Origin: Phytophthora colocasiae
Lineage: Eukaryota; Oomycota; Peronosporomycetes; Peronosporales; Peronosporaceae
Reading direction: 5' to 3'
DNA length: 64,000 nucleotides
Assembly: GCA_018806915.1 (NCBI GenBank)
Contig: JAGKQI010000034.1
Span: forward strand, 620,001 to 684,000
Of this stretch, positions 29,255-41,359 are shown piece by piece (within the stretch, counting starts at the first letter, position 1; every line of letters starts with the position of its first letter). The translations under genes and the position numbers were made by a program. Below the pieces are notes generated by a model. It made no database searches. It was not told the origin of the DNA and was given only the letters and a program-made list of their open reading frames with translations.

Positions 29255-31222
29255 CTACTCGTCTTCATCATCGAACAGCACTGTCTTCGCAGATGGAGAC
29301 ATACTTCGGCCACGTCCGACGCGTAGATTTTCAAGCGAGTACTTGCGGTGCATGAGACTGATTAGGGTTTTAAGCTCGTGCCATTTCGCCGACATCGTAG
29401 ATCTGTGGGCATCAGCCAACTGATCAAGTTTCCCCAGCATAATCTTCATCTCCTTTGGAGTGAGAATGTTGAGGAAGGCTTGCAGTGCAAGGTCCATCAA
29501 TGCCACCTTCTTGCAGAGAAGATCAAACGGTGGCGATTTCTTCGACTCCTTCGTAATCTTGCGCGTCTCCACGTATTTGCTTGTTAAGTCTCCCACGATA
29601 CCAGCGACGATATCTACGACAAGGCCACTTTGAATTGGAAATTTTAGAGGCCGTTCAGATGAAGTCTGCAAAGAATCAAACATTAGTACGGCCGTGCATC
29701 TAACCTCGATCCAAGCACATTGACGTACCCCTTCCTGTGGAGTTTTGTCGATTCGATGCTGTAACACATAGATTGCCAATCCTGTAGTAAGTTGTGTGCC
29801 GCGCATAGTGCGCGGAAGTCGGCGAGCAACCGAGAGCCACCCTGCGGCCGAATCAAATAAGCCTTCGTTCGCCCCAGCAATGCGAAGAACAAGCTGAGGT
29901 GCCCATTCCCTCCGCCACTCGGCACGAGGAAACACGTCCAGGAGTTCTTCGATACAGATCGTTGCCAGATCGACGATACTGGCATGTATGTTGCTTTCGA
30001 ACTGCATTCGAAGGAAAAACATAGTAAAGCTGAATGCGTCGTAGCCTTCCAGCTTAAGCATCTTCGTGCGTAGACAAACCACCAAGTACATCAGCACGTA
30101 GTGCATATTCATGGTCGGAAACGGTAGTAAGCGTGTCTTCTTCGATGCAGGCGGTGTCACTGGGATCTTGCTTTTCACACTCATCGACCGCTTGCTATCC
30201 TGGAACCCGTACGCACGGAAAGCATTGAGGAAGTCGTAGATGGATGGCTCCCACTCCATCTCGATGGAAGGAGTCTGGGTGCCAAACGCAGAAGCGAAAT
30301 CCTCAATCGGGTGCGCGAAACATGCCGCAGGTAGAGCAGAGGCCAAGGTCGAAAGGGATGCTTTCTTTGCAGAACTCTGAATCAAGAAGAGGTTGCTGAA
30401 ACAACCTCCGACCACGTGGCTGTTGCTGTGTGTTGACACTGTTGACAGCATAAACGAAATGTCAGTCGCTAGCTAATCCTTTTCCAGTACTGAACTGCCA
30501 CGTACTCGTCATAAATAACCAGGAGCCAATCTTCGAGGGCAGAATGATGGGCGTCATCGCAGAGCCTCTAGTAGTCGATTCGCTCTTACGCTTGAGCATG
30601 CATCGGATCAGAATGGATTTCGACCACAGAAGTCCGCTAAGCTCCTCGTCGGTGGTAGACTGCATGGTCTCGTACACGAGCTTAAGGTCACTTTGTAGTT
30701 CCTTCTCCGTCGCCTTGTACGTGTGATACGGCAACGGCTGCAAATCCAAGCAAAATTTAATACACACAACACTGTACAGCTCATATGACACAGCTAGTGA
30801 CGCACCTCTGTCATGGGAGTGAAAACGTAGCCGAACTTCTCCTCCGTCACTGTCACCTCCGAGGCCGTAAAGAGATAATTATCCCCGGAAAGCGCTGACA
30901 TGTTGCTGTCCATGCTGCTCATGATCTTTCCCAGCGGCGCGTCCTTCTCAGCGGCTTCGCTCTCCTCACGTAGCTTCTGCATTTTCCTCTGACGGTTCTC
31001 ACGCTTCCGTTTCTCCACCAGGTCGTTCTGCAGCAGCGCGTCAAGGCTTGTGAACTCGTCAAGAATAGCGCTGGCCTTCTGGCGCTTTCCTCGGCCGCGG
31101 CGCGTGTCTCGTACCATCTCCTGCTCGTCATCAGATGAGGAAGGATCGAGCGAAGCTTGGCGACGCTTAGAGGCCGCCGGTGCCTTTGCAGCGCGCGTGC
31201 GCGATGGAGCCGCTCGCGCCAT
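29255..31222 (-). CDS. Probable SLF2/FAM178-like (CANIN domain) protein
   Basis: Exons 30806-31222, 30491-30737, 29729-30438 and 29255-29665 sum to 594 residues. The N-terminus is disordered and basic with an acidic SDDEQE patch. A helical C-terminal region includes MEWEPSIYDFLNAFRAYGF, NMHYVLMYLVVCLR and FDLLCKKVALMDLALQAFLN. The order and spacing of helices, ending in a KWHELKTLI helix, resemble the C-terminal domain of animal SLF2 (FAM178), which links the Smc5/6 complex to DNA damage. Direct identity is low. If wrong, it is an oomycete nuclear protein of unknown role. Confidence 0.5.
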
Positions 31223-32506
31223 TCCCAGATCACGAATGAGGTAATGTGATATTCATTTATTGTGATATTTACATTGTACTGTAATATTCGTATCCGTGAA
31301 GTGATCACCTTTGTATTTGCTTACGAGTTGTAAGTTACGACCACCAAGCCCACATTGACTACCTGTACTGTACAGGTAGTCAATCGTACAGGCTGTACAT
31401 GTGCTGTAGAGCCAAAGAAATGCCTATGGGCCATAGGCTATGGTACTGCCATTGACAAGTCGCAGCTGCCAATGACACCAGCGCAAGTCTCCCACTGCAT
31501 GTGGATCGTTTGAGGACAGCGTCATTTTTGATTTGTTTCTGTCCAGCGGCTTCCTGCAGACATCCGTGCGCTCAAGCTTTTTGTAAAAACTGATGGAGCT
31601 GAGCCTTTACAAGTATCCACATCGCCCCCAGCCGCTGATTGAAACACCAAAGTTTACATCAGCATCTCTTTCCAAACGCTATAGCAGTTTGATCAGTATC
31701 TATCACTGGTTACTGCAGTCTGCAGATACATGTCGAGTTTCCGCTTTTGCAATCGCACTCCATCATTGTGTTCTACTGGTCGTTCACAGAGAAAGTCAGT
31801 GGATCGTGACTGCTCTCGACTTCCCCGGACATTTTCTTGCAGCACTGTAATACATACTCTTGCGGCGGCTACGGGCCAAGTCAATCGGTAACGTGAATTT
31901 TTCACACCGCCCGTTTCTGCTTTGTATTGGTGCTTCGATATTTTCCACATGACATTCTGATTGGTGAAAAAGTTGCTAAAAATAGTTGATTGGCCAAAGT
32001 ACATCCATGGAACAAAAAGCAAATGTAATTGAAGATCGCGATGATGGCGGGGGCTTCATTTCAATCGCCGAGCGATCAGGCAGTCGAGGCTAACCTACGC
32101 CGCCCCCTTCCCAGTGTATTATACTACGTGCGTGCCGCCGCTAGGGAAGCTACGGGGGGATTTGCATCACCTACGCTTCAATCCATTTTAGTGACCGTCC
32201 ATTCCGAAGTGGTCGCGCCCGTCTGTCAGTGTGAGAAACGAAACCCCCGCCCAGCGGCCGCAGGAGAGCAGGAGCGACCACCTTGAGATCCTCCGCGGCA
32301 AGAATAGGCGCATCCGTTTGTCCTGCTTTTGGCCGGCACACAGGCGACCCACACAAACTCGAGAAAGACTTCGAGGACGAGTGACTATTGACCCCCTTCA
32401 CTTCTGCATGACGCAAGCAAATTTGCAAGGGGAGATCGGAGAAGAGGCTCGAACGGGAGCAATGTCTAGGCTCAAGCATACTAACGCTGGTGGGCTAGAA
32501 GTCAAT
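31223..32506. other. Large divergent intergenic region with a 31-bp palindrome
   Basis: The longest gap in the genic part, between the SLF2-like gene (minus) and the first PP2A gene (plus). It contains a perfect palindrome at 31354-31384, a small one (CCTATGG G CCATAGG) near 31423 and three inverted CCAAT boxes (ATTGG) between 31925 and 32000. No convincing gene was found; short frames here lack coding character. The PP2A frame is open upstream of its ATG from about 32231, so its N-terminus could be longer. Confidence 0.6.
31354..31384. repeat. Perfect 31-bp palindrome with one-base centre
   Basis: Arms of 15 bp (31354-31368 and 31370-31384) pair exactly around a single T at 31369. It lies 132 bases upstream of the SLF2-like ATG. 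Confidence 0.95.
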
Positions 32507-34279
32507 ATGGCAGAACCCACCAATGAAGCTGATGCAGATTGGGGACAGGTCTTCTCAGCAGGCGAGAGCACCCGCAGTTTTGTGGAAGGTAGGGTTCTAT
32601 CCTTGTGGAGGGAGGGAAATTGTTGTTGTAAGAACTTTTTTCACCGTCAATGTCTTTGCAGCTGAGGTAATTTCAGCGATTGAGTACGACCGATCAGGTG
32701 ATTTTCTAGCCACCGGGAACAAAGGGGGGCGAGTTTCCATCTATTGTCGCCACGGAACCCCTGCATCGGTTAGTAAAGTTTCAGACGCTACTTGGTTTCC
32801 CCCATTATTGGTCTTAATGCTGTTACTTGATGTCTTTGGTGGCAATCAGAATCAAACCATGTACAGTGGGGTAAACACTGACCCTCAGTACCAACTGTAC
32901 ACCGAGTTTCAGAGCCACAACGCAGAGTTTGACTACTTAAAAAGCCTCGAGATTGAGGAAAAGATCAACCAGATCAAGTGGTGCCGGCCTGCCAATGGAT
33001 CCCAGTGTCTGCTGTCCACCAACGACAAAACGATTAAGCTCTGGAAGATACACGAGCGAAGCGTGCGCGAAGTCACAACATATAACGAACAGGGACTTGC
33101 TCATGTGCCGAGGGCACACATAACACCGGAGCTAATTCGGTTGCCACAGACGCATGTTCGAGGACAGGTCACGACAACAACGGCGAAGCGAGTCTACGCC
33201 AACGCGCATACGTACCACATCAACTCGATCGCCATCAACAGCGACGGAGAAACGTTCATGTCGGCAGACGATCTCCGAGTTAACTTGTGGAGTCTTGGTG
33301 TCTCGAACCAAAGCTTCAGTACGGGATGGACACATTAAGTGGTTAGTGATGCCAACTCTAACATGTGCATTGGCTGTGATTGTTTCCAGATATCGTGGAC
33401 ATCAAGCCAGCCAACATGGAGGAACTTACCGAGGTCATCACAGCCGCGGACTTTCACCCGACACATTGCAACACGATGATGTATAGCACCAGTCGCGGTG
33501 CTATCAAACTTGGAGACATGCGGCAGTCTGCGTTGTGTGACGCTTACTCCCAAGGTGTGTGTGTACACAGCCTGATTTGTGAGCTTTTTAAGCTTTTGTT
33601 ACGAAGCCATAACTGAGGTTCATCGTTTTTTGTCTGTTGTGCATTCGTACAGTTTTCGAAGAGCAGGAGGACCCTGAAGCTCGAAGCTTCTTCTCAGAAA
33701 TCATTGCCTCCATCTCGGATATCAAGTTTTCGCCTGATGGTCGCTACATCATTGCTCGCGACTTTCTCACATTGAAAGTATGGGACATCAATATGAACTC
33801 GCGTCCGGTTCAAACGATCAACGTAAGGAGTTCTTTGATGATCGGGAATATTTACCGGTAGCTGCTAACATGTCGTGCTTTCCCGCTTATCGTTTCTTTT
33901 TTTCATGCAATCGAAGATTCACGAGCACCTTCGCCCACGGTTGGGAGATCTCTACGAAAGTGATTGCATTTTCGACAAATTCGAATGCGCGGTCAGTGGA
34001 GATGGCAACAACTTCATCACGGGCTCGTACAACAGCGAGTTCCATATTTATGACCGCTACGGACGTGCCGATATCTCCATCACGCCGCGTACCGCTCGTG
34101 TGAGTCGTCGTCACTCCATGCCACAACGTGGTCTTGCACAGCAAATAGCTGCGTTGCCAACTCCAGGAGACCCGGATGCGTTGGATTTCTCGAAGAAGAT
34201 CATGCAGACTAGCTGGCATCCGTCGCTGAATGAAGTGGCTGTGTCTATCCGCAACAGCCTCTTCGTATATGGTGCCTAG
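32507..34279 (+). CDS. PP2A regulatory subunit B, B55 type, copy 1
   Basis: A seven-bladed WD40 subunit that selects substrates for the PP2A core. Exons 32507-32588, 32662-32768, 32850-33318, 33390-33554, 33653-33822 and 33917-34279 give 451 residues, typical of B55. Hallmarks include [87 protein letters not shown] and [16 protein letters not shown]. An in-frame ATG at 32462 would add 15 residues. From 33195 to about 34271 it is nearly identical to copy 2, introns included. Confidence 0.95.
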
Positions 34280-34793
34280 GCGAATGGACGTATGCTGAAT
34301 GCAAGCTCAGGTTGAGGAGAAAGAGTACAGCGAACAGAAGCAACCGAACTACAGTCTCTATTGAATTGTTTTAAGCCAGAACGAGTTGAGACTGTTTGTT
34401 TTTAGCGTTTGGTTGACCTATGAGGTATATCAAGGGAAATATCACATGTATATACAAAATATATAATTAGCGATTTCTGCGTGATTCGTTGTGAGGTCGT
34501 TTGCAGTATCAAAAAATGTGGTGGGCACCGCTCGGTAAACAGTGCAAGTAAGCACAAGGAAAATGGCATCTTCCTGGGCTTGTGAATTTCTGCTGAATAA
34601 CTATAAAGCACTGTACTCCTGCTGGAGCAACAATTAGAGTTTTGGTGATCGTATTGCTCCACTCGAGCACCGAAAAAACGACGCGCGATCTCTACTCGGA
34701 AGTCAAAACAACTTCAACATGAATACAGTATCTTCTACCTGGTAGTCAAGACTTGTCAACGGTGGTGCTACTTGAAAATCTTCGAAGCTTTCG
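34280..34793. other. Spacer between the two PP2A genes
   Basis: AT-rich stretch holding the terminator of copy 1 and promoter of copy 2. It is not similar to the flank downstream of copy 2, so the duplicated identity ends at the stop codon. No gene or long repeat was seen. Confidence 0.6.
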
Positions 34794-36852
34794 ATGGCCG
34801 AGCAACAGGTAGCACCGCCAGGATGGCAGGGTCAATGGCCTCCTGCTTATAACGGCATGGAAGAAGTGGCTGGGATGGCTTACGAGGGGTTGCCTCCAGG
34901 CTACGGGAGTGACAAATCCTCAGCACCCAATGAACCACAGGACGGCGATAATTCCAGCTCTAAACCTCCACCAATGGACTTGTATCAAATGATGCTGGAC
35001 GCTGAAGCTCAAAAAGTCTTTGTCCCCAAACCGTTAGCGTATCCACCCAAGACAGAAACTCAAAACTCTAAGGGCGAGAGTTCCGTTCGTCATGCCTCGC
35101 CAGTCGCTTCTCCAAGTAAACCAGCGCCTATGAATGCATCAGATTGGCAGCTCACCTTCTTTACTGGCGAGACGGGACGATGTTCTAACGAAGGTTTTGT
35201 CCTGTAAATTATCACTATATTCTTCACTTCACAAATTGTTGACGACGTCATGTTTTTTTCGGAAGCGGAGGTGATTTCGTCGGTCTCTTTTGATCCGACA
35301 GGGAAACATCTTGCAGTTGGTAACAAAGGCGGTCGTATCGCCATTTATTCTCGTCGAGAAGCACTTTCTTCGGTTTGTGGTTGCTGCTGAGGTAAAGCAG
35401 TGCTGATTTGCTAATGTAACAACTTTTGATGACGTAGAACCAGATTCCACAAGCTTCACTGTATACTCCTTTCACCGACTTCCAGAGTCACAGCCCAGAG
35501 TTCGACTATCTCAAAAGCGTCGAAGTCGAAGAAAAAATCAACCAGATCAAGTGGTGCCGGCCTGCCAATGGATCCCAGACCCTGCTGTCCACCAACGACA
35601 AAACAATTAAGCTATGGCGAATTCACGAGCACGCTGTCTGTCAGATCACGACGTACAATGAGCAGGGGCTTGCTCATGTTCCACACGAACGAATCACTCC
35701 GGAGCAAATTCGCCTACCTAAAAGAGAAGTTCGCAGCAAGACCACGGCATCCACAATTAAAAGAGTTTACGCCAACGCGCATACGTACCACATCAACTCG
35801 ATCGCCATCAACAGCGACGGAGAAACGTTCATGTCTGCAGACGATCTCCGAGTTAACTTGTGGAGTCTTGGTGTCTCGAATCAAAGCTTCAGTACGGGAT
35901 GGACACATTAAGTGGTTAGTGATGCCAACTCTAACATGTGCATTGGCTGTGATTGTTTCCAGATATCGTGGACATCAAGCCAGCCAACATGGAGGAACTT
36001 ACCGAGGTCATCACAGCCGCGGACTTTCACCCGACACATTGCAACACGATGATGTATAGCACCAGTCGCGGTGCTATCAAACTTGGAGACATGCGGCAGT
36101 CTGCGTTGTGTGACGCTTACTCCCAAGGTGTGTGTGTACACAGCCTGATTTGTGAGCTTTTTAAGCTTTTGTTACGAAGTCATAACTGAGGTTCATCGTT
36201 TTTTGTCTGTTGTGCATTCGTACAGTTTTCGAAGAACAGGAGGACCCTGAAGCTCGAAGCTTCTTCTCAGAAATCATTGCCTCCATCTCGGATATCAAGT
36301 TTTCGCCTGATGGTCGCTACATCATTGCTCGCGACTTTCTCACATTGAAAGTATGGGACATCAATATGAACTCGCGCCCGGTTCAAACGATCAACGTAAG
36401 GAGTTCTTTGATGATCGGGAATATTTACCGGTAGCTGCTAACATGTCGTGCTTTCCCGCTTATCGTTTCTTTTTTTCATGCAATCGAAGATTCACGAGCA
36501 CCTTCGCCCACGGTTGGGAGATCTCTACGAAAGTGATTGCATTTTCGACAAATTCGAATGCGCGGTCAGTGGAGATGGCAACAACTTCATCACGGGCTCG
36601 TACAACAGCGAGTTCCATATTTATGACCGCTACGGACGTGCCGATATCTCCATCACGCCGCGTACCGCTCGTGTGAGTCGACGTCACTCCATGCCACAAC
36701 GTGGTCTTGCACAGCAAATAGCTGCGTTGCCAACTCCAGAAGACCCGGATGCGTTGGATTTCTCGAAGAAGATCATGCAGACTAGCTGGCATCCGTCGCT
36801 GAATGAAGTGGCTGTGTCTATCCGCAACAGCCTCTTCGTATATGCCGCGTAA
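34794..36852 (+). CDS. PP2A regulatory subunit B, B55 type, copy 2 with extended N-terminus
   Basis: Exons 34794-35193, 35266-35372, 35438-35891, 35963-36127, 36226-36395 and 36490-36852 give 552 residues. The WD40 body matches copy 1. The first exon instead adds about 130 residues rich in Pro, Gly and Ser ([13 protein letters not shown] and similar), which probably targets or regulates the subunit. Intron positions are the same in both copies. The 5' half has diverged ([20 protein letters not shown] here), while the 3' half is almost identical to copy 1. Together this suggests an old duplication followed by gene conversion. Confidence 0.95.
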
Positions 36853-37157
36853 GTGTGCTGATATAAAGCTGAACGCGCTGCTAAGGTGGCAACCATGTGC
36901 AGTGTATGTGGAGAACGCCCCAATATTGAAGTTGTCACCAAGTTATTCATTGGATGTATGTTGTGTGAGAATCATTGTGAAGGCATTTTCCTATTCATTT
37001 TCTCTAATTACATGTTTATTCTTCACGTGGGTAGTACCAGAGAAGCAATTGCATTTGCATCAGTAGAATGCTAAACATGAAGTAGTATTCAACTTTCTTC
37101 TCGCAACAGATTTCCCCAGATTTTTCATTTGAATCGAAATCTCGGTCCAATCATGGA
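36853..37157. other. Intergenic, convergent 3' ends
   Basis: Lies between PP2A copy 2 and the calmodulin-like gene. AT-rich. No gene supported; a 62-codon Cys-containing frame here is discussed under rejected items. Confidence 0.5.
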
Positions 37158-37837
37158 TCAGGTCAAAATGGCCTTAAACTCATCAAACTCGATCTCCCCG
37201 CTTCCATCCACATCCAGTTTGTTGATCATCTCCTCAATGTTAATGGTAAGACCGAAGTCACCTTTGATTATCTTCACCAACGTTTCCTTGCGCACAAACC
37301 CAGTTTTGTCTGGCTTACCACCGCATGCAACAAAAGCATCGACTGGGAATAGAAGAAAAAAAGTTAACAGATTAAGAAACCTAAAGTCTGTTGTGCTTAC
37401 TCATGTCACTGTCATCTTCAAACATGGCGGCTCGATCCTTTTGGTTGTCGATGACCTGCAGAAACTCCGCAAAGTCTAACGGACATTGTGAGCTTTCAAG
37501 GATTTCTACAGACCTGATTAATAAACGCAGATACCTATGGCACCACTCATATCCTCGTCAACTTCACTGATCATCTGGAACAATTCTTCCTCGGTTGGCT
37601 GCTGTCCCATTGCTAACTCATTCCAGCTGGTTAAATCGAGATCTTGCAGGAGATAAGATGTTTATACCTTCAAGCACCTGCCGTAGTTCCCAGACATCGA
37701 TTGTGCCGCTCCTGACAGTGAACCAGCGTTTTAGACTGCTAATACCCGCGAACTCATGCGTAACTTACTTACCTGTCCTTGTCGAAGGCCAAAAATGCCT
37801 CTCGGCAGGCATCGATCTCATCTTGTGCGAGTACCAT
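37158..37837 (-). CDS. Calmodulin-like four-EF-hand protein
   Basis: Exons 37773-37837, 37668-37711, 37535-37612, 37401-37475 and 37158-37342 sum to 148 residues, the length of calmodulin. EF loops read DKDRSGTIDVWE, DEDMSGAIDFAE and DVDGSGEIEFDE, all with canonical ligands. The third loop (GKPDKTGFVRKE) lacks the usual first Asp. It is more divergent than true calmodulin and could be a centrin or dynein-docking type light chain. The small five-exon structure is normal for this genome. It lies 145 bases downstream of the malonyl-CoA decarboxylase gene on the same strand. Confidence 0.9.
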
Positions 37838-37981
37838 CACGAAGCCACAGCTTCACTACAACTGCCTTGTACGACTCTTCACACAAACTTCCAAAAATGT
37901 ACGTCAAAGTACCAAGAACTTGTCCGAAATGTGTTTAGGAAAATCTCCACTACCATTCCTGTATCGACAAAATGTCACCAT

Positions 37982-40223
37982 TTAGATGGTGCGAGACCCG
38001 AGCACTTGTTGCGGTTGGAGTCCGATAGGGATAATGTTGTGCAGCAAGTAGTTCTCATTGTTTGCCTCCACATGTGCCAGATCGTACTTGTAGTTGATCA
38101 TCATCCCGGCGCTTTGTGCAAGCCCCTATCGAGTTTTATCAAACCCAATGAGAACTCTTAGTACAACTGCGAATGCCATGCTCGAGAACTGATCTACGTA
38201 CCTTTTTGGACAGGTCCGCCAGCCAGTTGATCCGCTCGAAGATTGCTCCATTCCGGACATGGAAATTGGTAACGGGATCCAACGCTTTTCCGCGCTTCTT
38301 TTCATGGTAAATGTAGCGCGCGCCAAGACGGAGCATGATAGGCTTTAACGCCGTCGTCAACGCCGCATCTTCACTCCAATTACTGATCGAAAGTGCGTCT
38401 AGAACGATGGCCACAGGCGTCGAATCTGAGTGAATGATGGTACCACGCTCGTCGAGGACATCGAGTAGCGCATCCAGCTCAAGCGGAGACACTAACGATT
38501 CATTTGTCTTGAACCGCTGAGTTTCGAGCCACGCTATGAACTGGGGTAGAGGGCTCAACGTCGCAAACGTTTTCAGATGTGGGTGTTCTGTCTTTAGTGA
38601 CTTTGCAACCTCTTTGATGAGAAAGTTGCCCAAATCCACACCCTGCAGCAAATAAGTCTACGGTTAGTTGTCTTCTTTGACAGTTGATTCATTCAACTTA
38701 ATTTGAAAATCATACCGAAAGTCCTTTTTGCGTCGAAGAAATTGAGTAGAAGATTGCAGCTTTTGTTTGCCCAGTTTCAGCCAATTGCTCAGTTTCCTCC
38801 CGAATTGACTGCATGCTTGACGCGATCTCTTGCATTAAGGCCACATGGACAAAAACTAAGGGCTCATCCGGGATGCTGCAATGAAGAGTGCACATTTAAT
38901 AAATCAGGTTTGTACGGATTGGATCAAGAGTAGTAGCAGAGATATTACCTTGGATGAAAAAACGCGAAGCAACGGCGTCCATTACCTGCGAATAACGAGG
39001 ACCAACTACATTAGCGCCCCTGAAACTACACGCGTAATTGCGTCCATGCGTACCAAGTCGCCTCTTCAGCTCAGCAATCGTTCCCACCGGATGCACAGCC
39101 TCGTAGCGAATGATTTTCTCCAATAATTGTCCAGGAGAGTGTTGATAGGTCACACGTTCCAATTTCAGGAAGCCAACACTAAACCATGACGCTAGAAAAT
39201 GCTATTCAGAAGCGAGAAGATAGATCAAAAGTTAGCAGGAGGTTGTGAACCAAATCAAACTTCTATACCCACTTTCAAGCTTGCATCGAGTGAGCGAAGC
39301 GCTGGGATCTCGGAATGAGTCGCACTCTTGCGTAAAACTTGCAGCAGGTCCGCTCGCATCTGCACCAAAAACAACATGCCATTTTCTCGTTGCGACAGGA
39401 TCTGCTGGAAAAAGGTCTATGTTGACAAAAGGAAACGTATCCAAGTCGTCAGTTTTACATAGTCACATCCCATTTGTAAGCACCTCAGATGTGTCTTACC
39501 TCATAAAGTGGTGATAGTGCGTTCCGGAGGTTGCGGAACGTGCGCAAGTACCTCTCCACACTCTCATGGTCCCAATCCACCTGGCCACTGCGAGCACCTT
39601 TGACGTTGGTCAAGTTCTGCTCGAATTGAACAGCACTTTGCAGAGCCTATAGTACACATAGCCGTCATCGTAGCCAGATTTTAATACTGTTGCAGTACAG
39701 GGCACCCACCCATGTACTCACCGCCTCAGTGTCAATATGCAAGTCTTGTGCCAATATCTGCAGAAATTTCTTCTTCTCATCAATATGCATTCCTCGATAC
39801 GTCGTACAGAGGCTCTCAATCACCACCTGTGGCACGAAATCTGCTTTATACAACGTCCTAAATGAGCACAACATCCCTCTCTTTAATGTATCATCGCTAT
39901 TCCGCACCACCGGTATTGGCCTTCGTCTTGACCACCTCCTGGATCAACTTGGACAGCTTCTTCTGTGCTGCTTGATTACTCAGATCGACACTGCGCAGGA
40001 ACGAGGACTGCTGACGGTGGTGCATTGGGTCTTCGTGTCGTTTCGAAGGAGATCGGACGTCTCCATTCTCGCCGCTTGTAGTCAACAACGCACACTGTAT
40101 CACTCTTGTTGGTCGCAGACCCTGTCCATAAGACACTCCTGTAGCTAATGACCCTCGTATATTACGCTGGAGAGCGCTACGAGTCGCCCAGAGGCCGCGC
40201 GCCGACACCCAAGACATCGCCAT
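37982..40223 (-). CDS. MLYCD: Malonyl-CoA decarboxylase
   Basis: Converts malonyl-CoA to acetyl-CoA, relieving inhibition of fatty-acid oxidation. The start MAMSWVSARGLWATRSALQR is a classic mitochondrial presequence. Conserved blocks follow: YEAVHPVGTIAELKRRLG, RRCFAFFHPS, IPDEPLVFVHVAL, TKAAIFYSISSTQKGLSGVD and LGNFLIKEVAKSL, then TLSPLPQF and NFHVRNGAIFERINWLAD. The last exon is 37982-38126. It ends SRTI, without the peroxisomal SKL tail of animal enzymes. Many short introns are present. The junction near 39850-39920 could not be resolved, because no GT-AG pair keeps the frame; a small error or frameshift is possible there. Confidence 0.9.
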
Positions 40224-40377
40224 GTTGTCGCTCTTCAAGTGATATAGGACAGTTCTTTGAACTTGTCGTGTCCGGATTACCTTGTCGTGTTTGGTGTATT
40301 TTACACAAATAAAGTTTTAACATCGCTACTATTGCGGTCGCCTTTATCGACTTCTTGAGTTGCTTCCTCGTCTCTCC

Positions 40378-41178
40378 ATGATGCTGCGCGGCGGAATGAG
40401 GTATTTATACGTGGCGCATGGTGCGACGCAGTGCGTTTTCTTCCCTTGTTCGACTGTGCGCGTTCTGGCTCGGTCCGTGTCATTTCTATCTCCTAACAGC
40501 AGTGTTCACCGCGTCTCTTCTTCCTCGTGGCGTCAAGCTCCGTTACCTGCCGTCGCTGCGTCGCGCCGTGTGCTGTGGCCTTCATCGTCGTTTATTGTGA
40601 GTCCAAGTGCTAACTGCCGCCTCTGGTCCAGTGGTAGGGCGTCCGAGGACTCGAAGGAGACGGTACCGCTCACAGGAAAAGATCACACGTCGTCATCTCC
40701 AGCCAAGGTAAATAATGATCAAGAAGAGTTTTGTAATACCGGTAGACTGTTTGTATTGAACTCTCTATGAATGTAGGATACGGAAGAGGAACTAGAACAG
40801 CCCACGGGGGAACCTCAATCACAGTCGTGGCGTCAACGAGCCAAGACCTTCGCTATCGAGTACGGCCGCGTGGGCATTTGTACGCACATTGTGCTGTCTC
40901 TCCTATCCTTCTCCGTCATTTATGTGGGAGTATCGAGTGGAGTTGATGTCACTTCTATCCTGGACTCAGTGGGGTTATCGTCGTCTGTCAGTGACTCCAC
41001 CACCAACTCTGCTGGATCTCTCCTCATCGCCTATACGCTCTACAAAGTGCTGGCTCCAGTCCGATGGCCGTTGACATTTGCTGTTACGCCTGTGGTTCTA
41101 CGTGCACTGAGACGCAGAGGATACATGCTAGCTGCGACGAACTCGCCTGGGCGAAGTCCGCCACCGCCGCCACAGTAG
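40378..41178 (+). CDS. FAM210/DUF1279-type mitochondrial membrane protein
   Basis: Two exons (40378-40707 and 40777-41178) encode 243 residues. The first 110 or so are basic, Ser-rich and lack acidic residues early, as in a mitochondrial leader. The DUF1279 core reads IEYGRVGICTHIVLSLLSFS, YVGVSSGVDV and AYTLYKVLAPVRWPLTFAVT, with a C-terminal Arg-rich and poly-Pro tail. FAM210 proteins sit in mitochondrial membranes and are linked to mitochondrial translation or metabolism in animals. It is divergent from malonyl-CoA decarboxylase with about 150 bases between, possibly co-regulating two mitochondrial proteins. Confidence 0.85.
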
Positions 41179-41359
41179 CTTCATTGATAAGTGTTCTCGA
41201 ACGCCGTAGAGACCCTGGAATTCTCTTGGTACGTATATGCAATAAAGATGGTCTGAATCCCACACAAAATGATTCATTTGAAGTAGATTTTGCGCTATCC
41301 GAAGTCACATTTTTATCAATTGGCTTGCGAATCGATTGACCATCCTCGTTGTACTGCAC

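Noticed and set aside
31593..31850. An 85-codon frame in the large intergenic gap
   Set aside because: No coding pattern, no splice partners and no recognised motif.
36886..37074. A 62-codon frame starting MATMCSVCGERPNIE with Cys pairs
   Set aside because: It is short, becomes hydrophobic low-complexity sequence and has no neighbour or homology support; probably 3' flank of PP2A copy 2.
40619..40645. A tRNA-like string GGTCCAGTGGTAGGG
   Set aside because: It lies in the coding exon of the FAM210-type gene, and no acceptor stem or anticodon arm can be formed around it.
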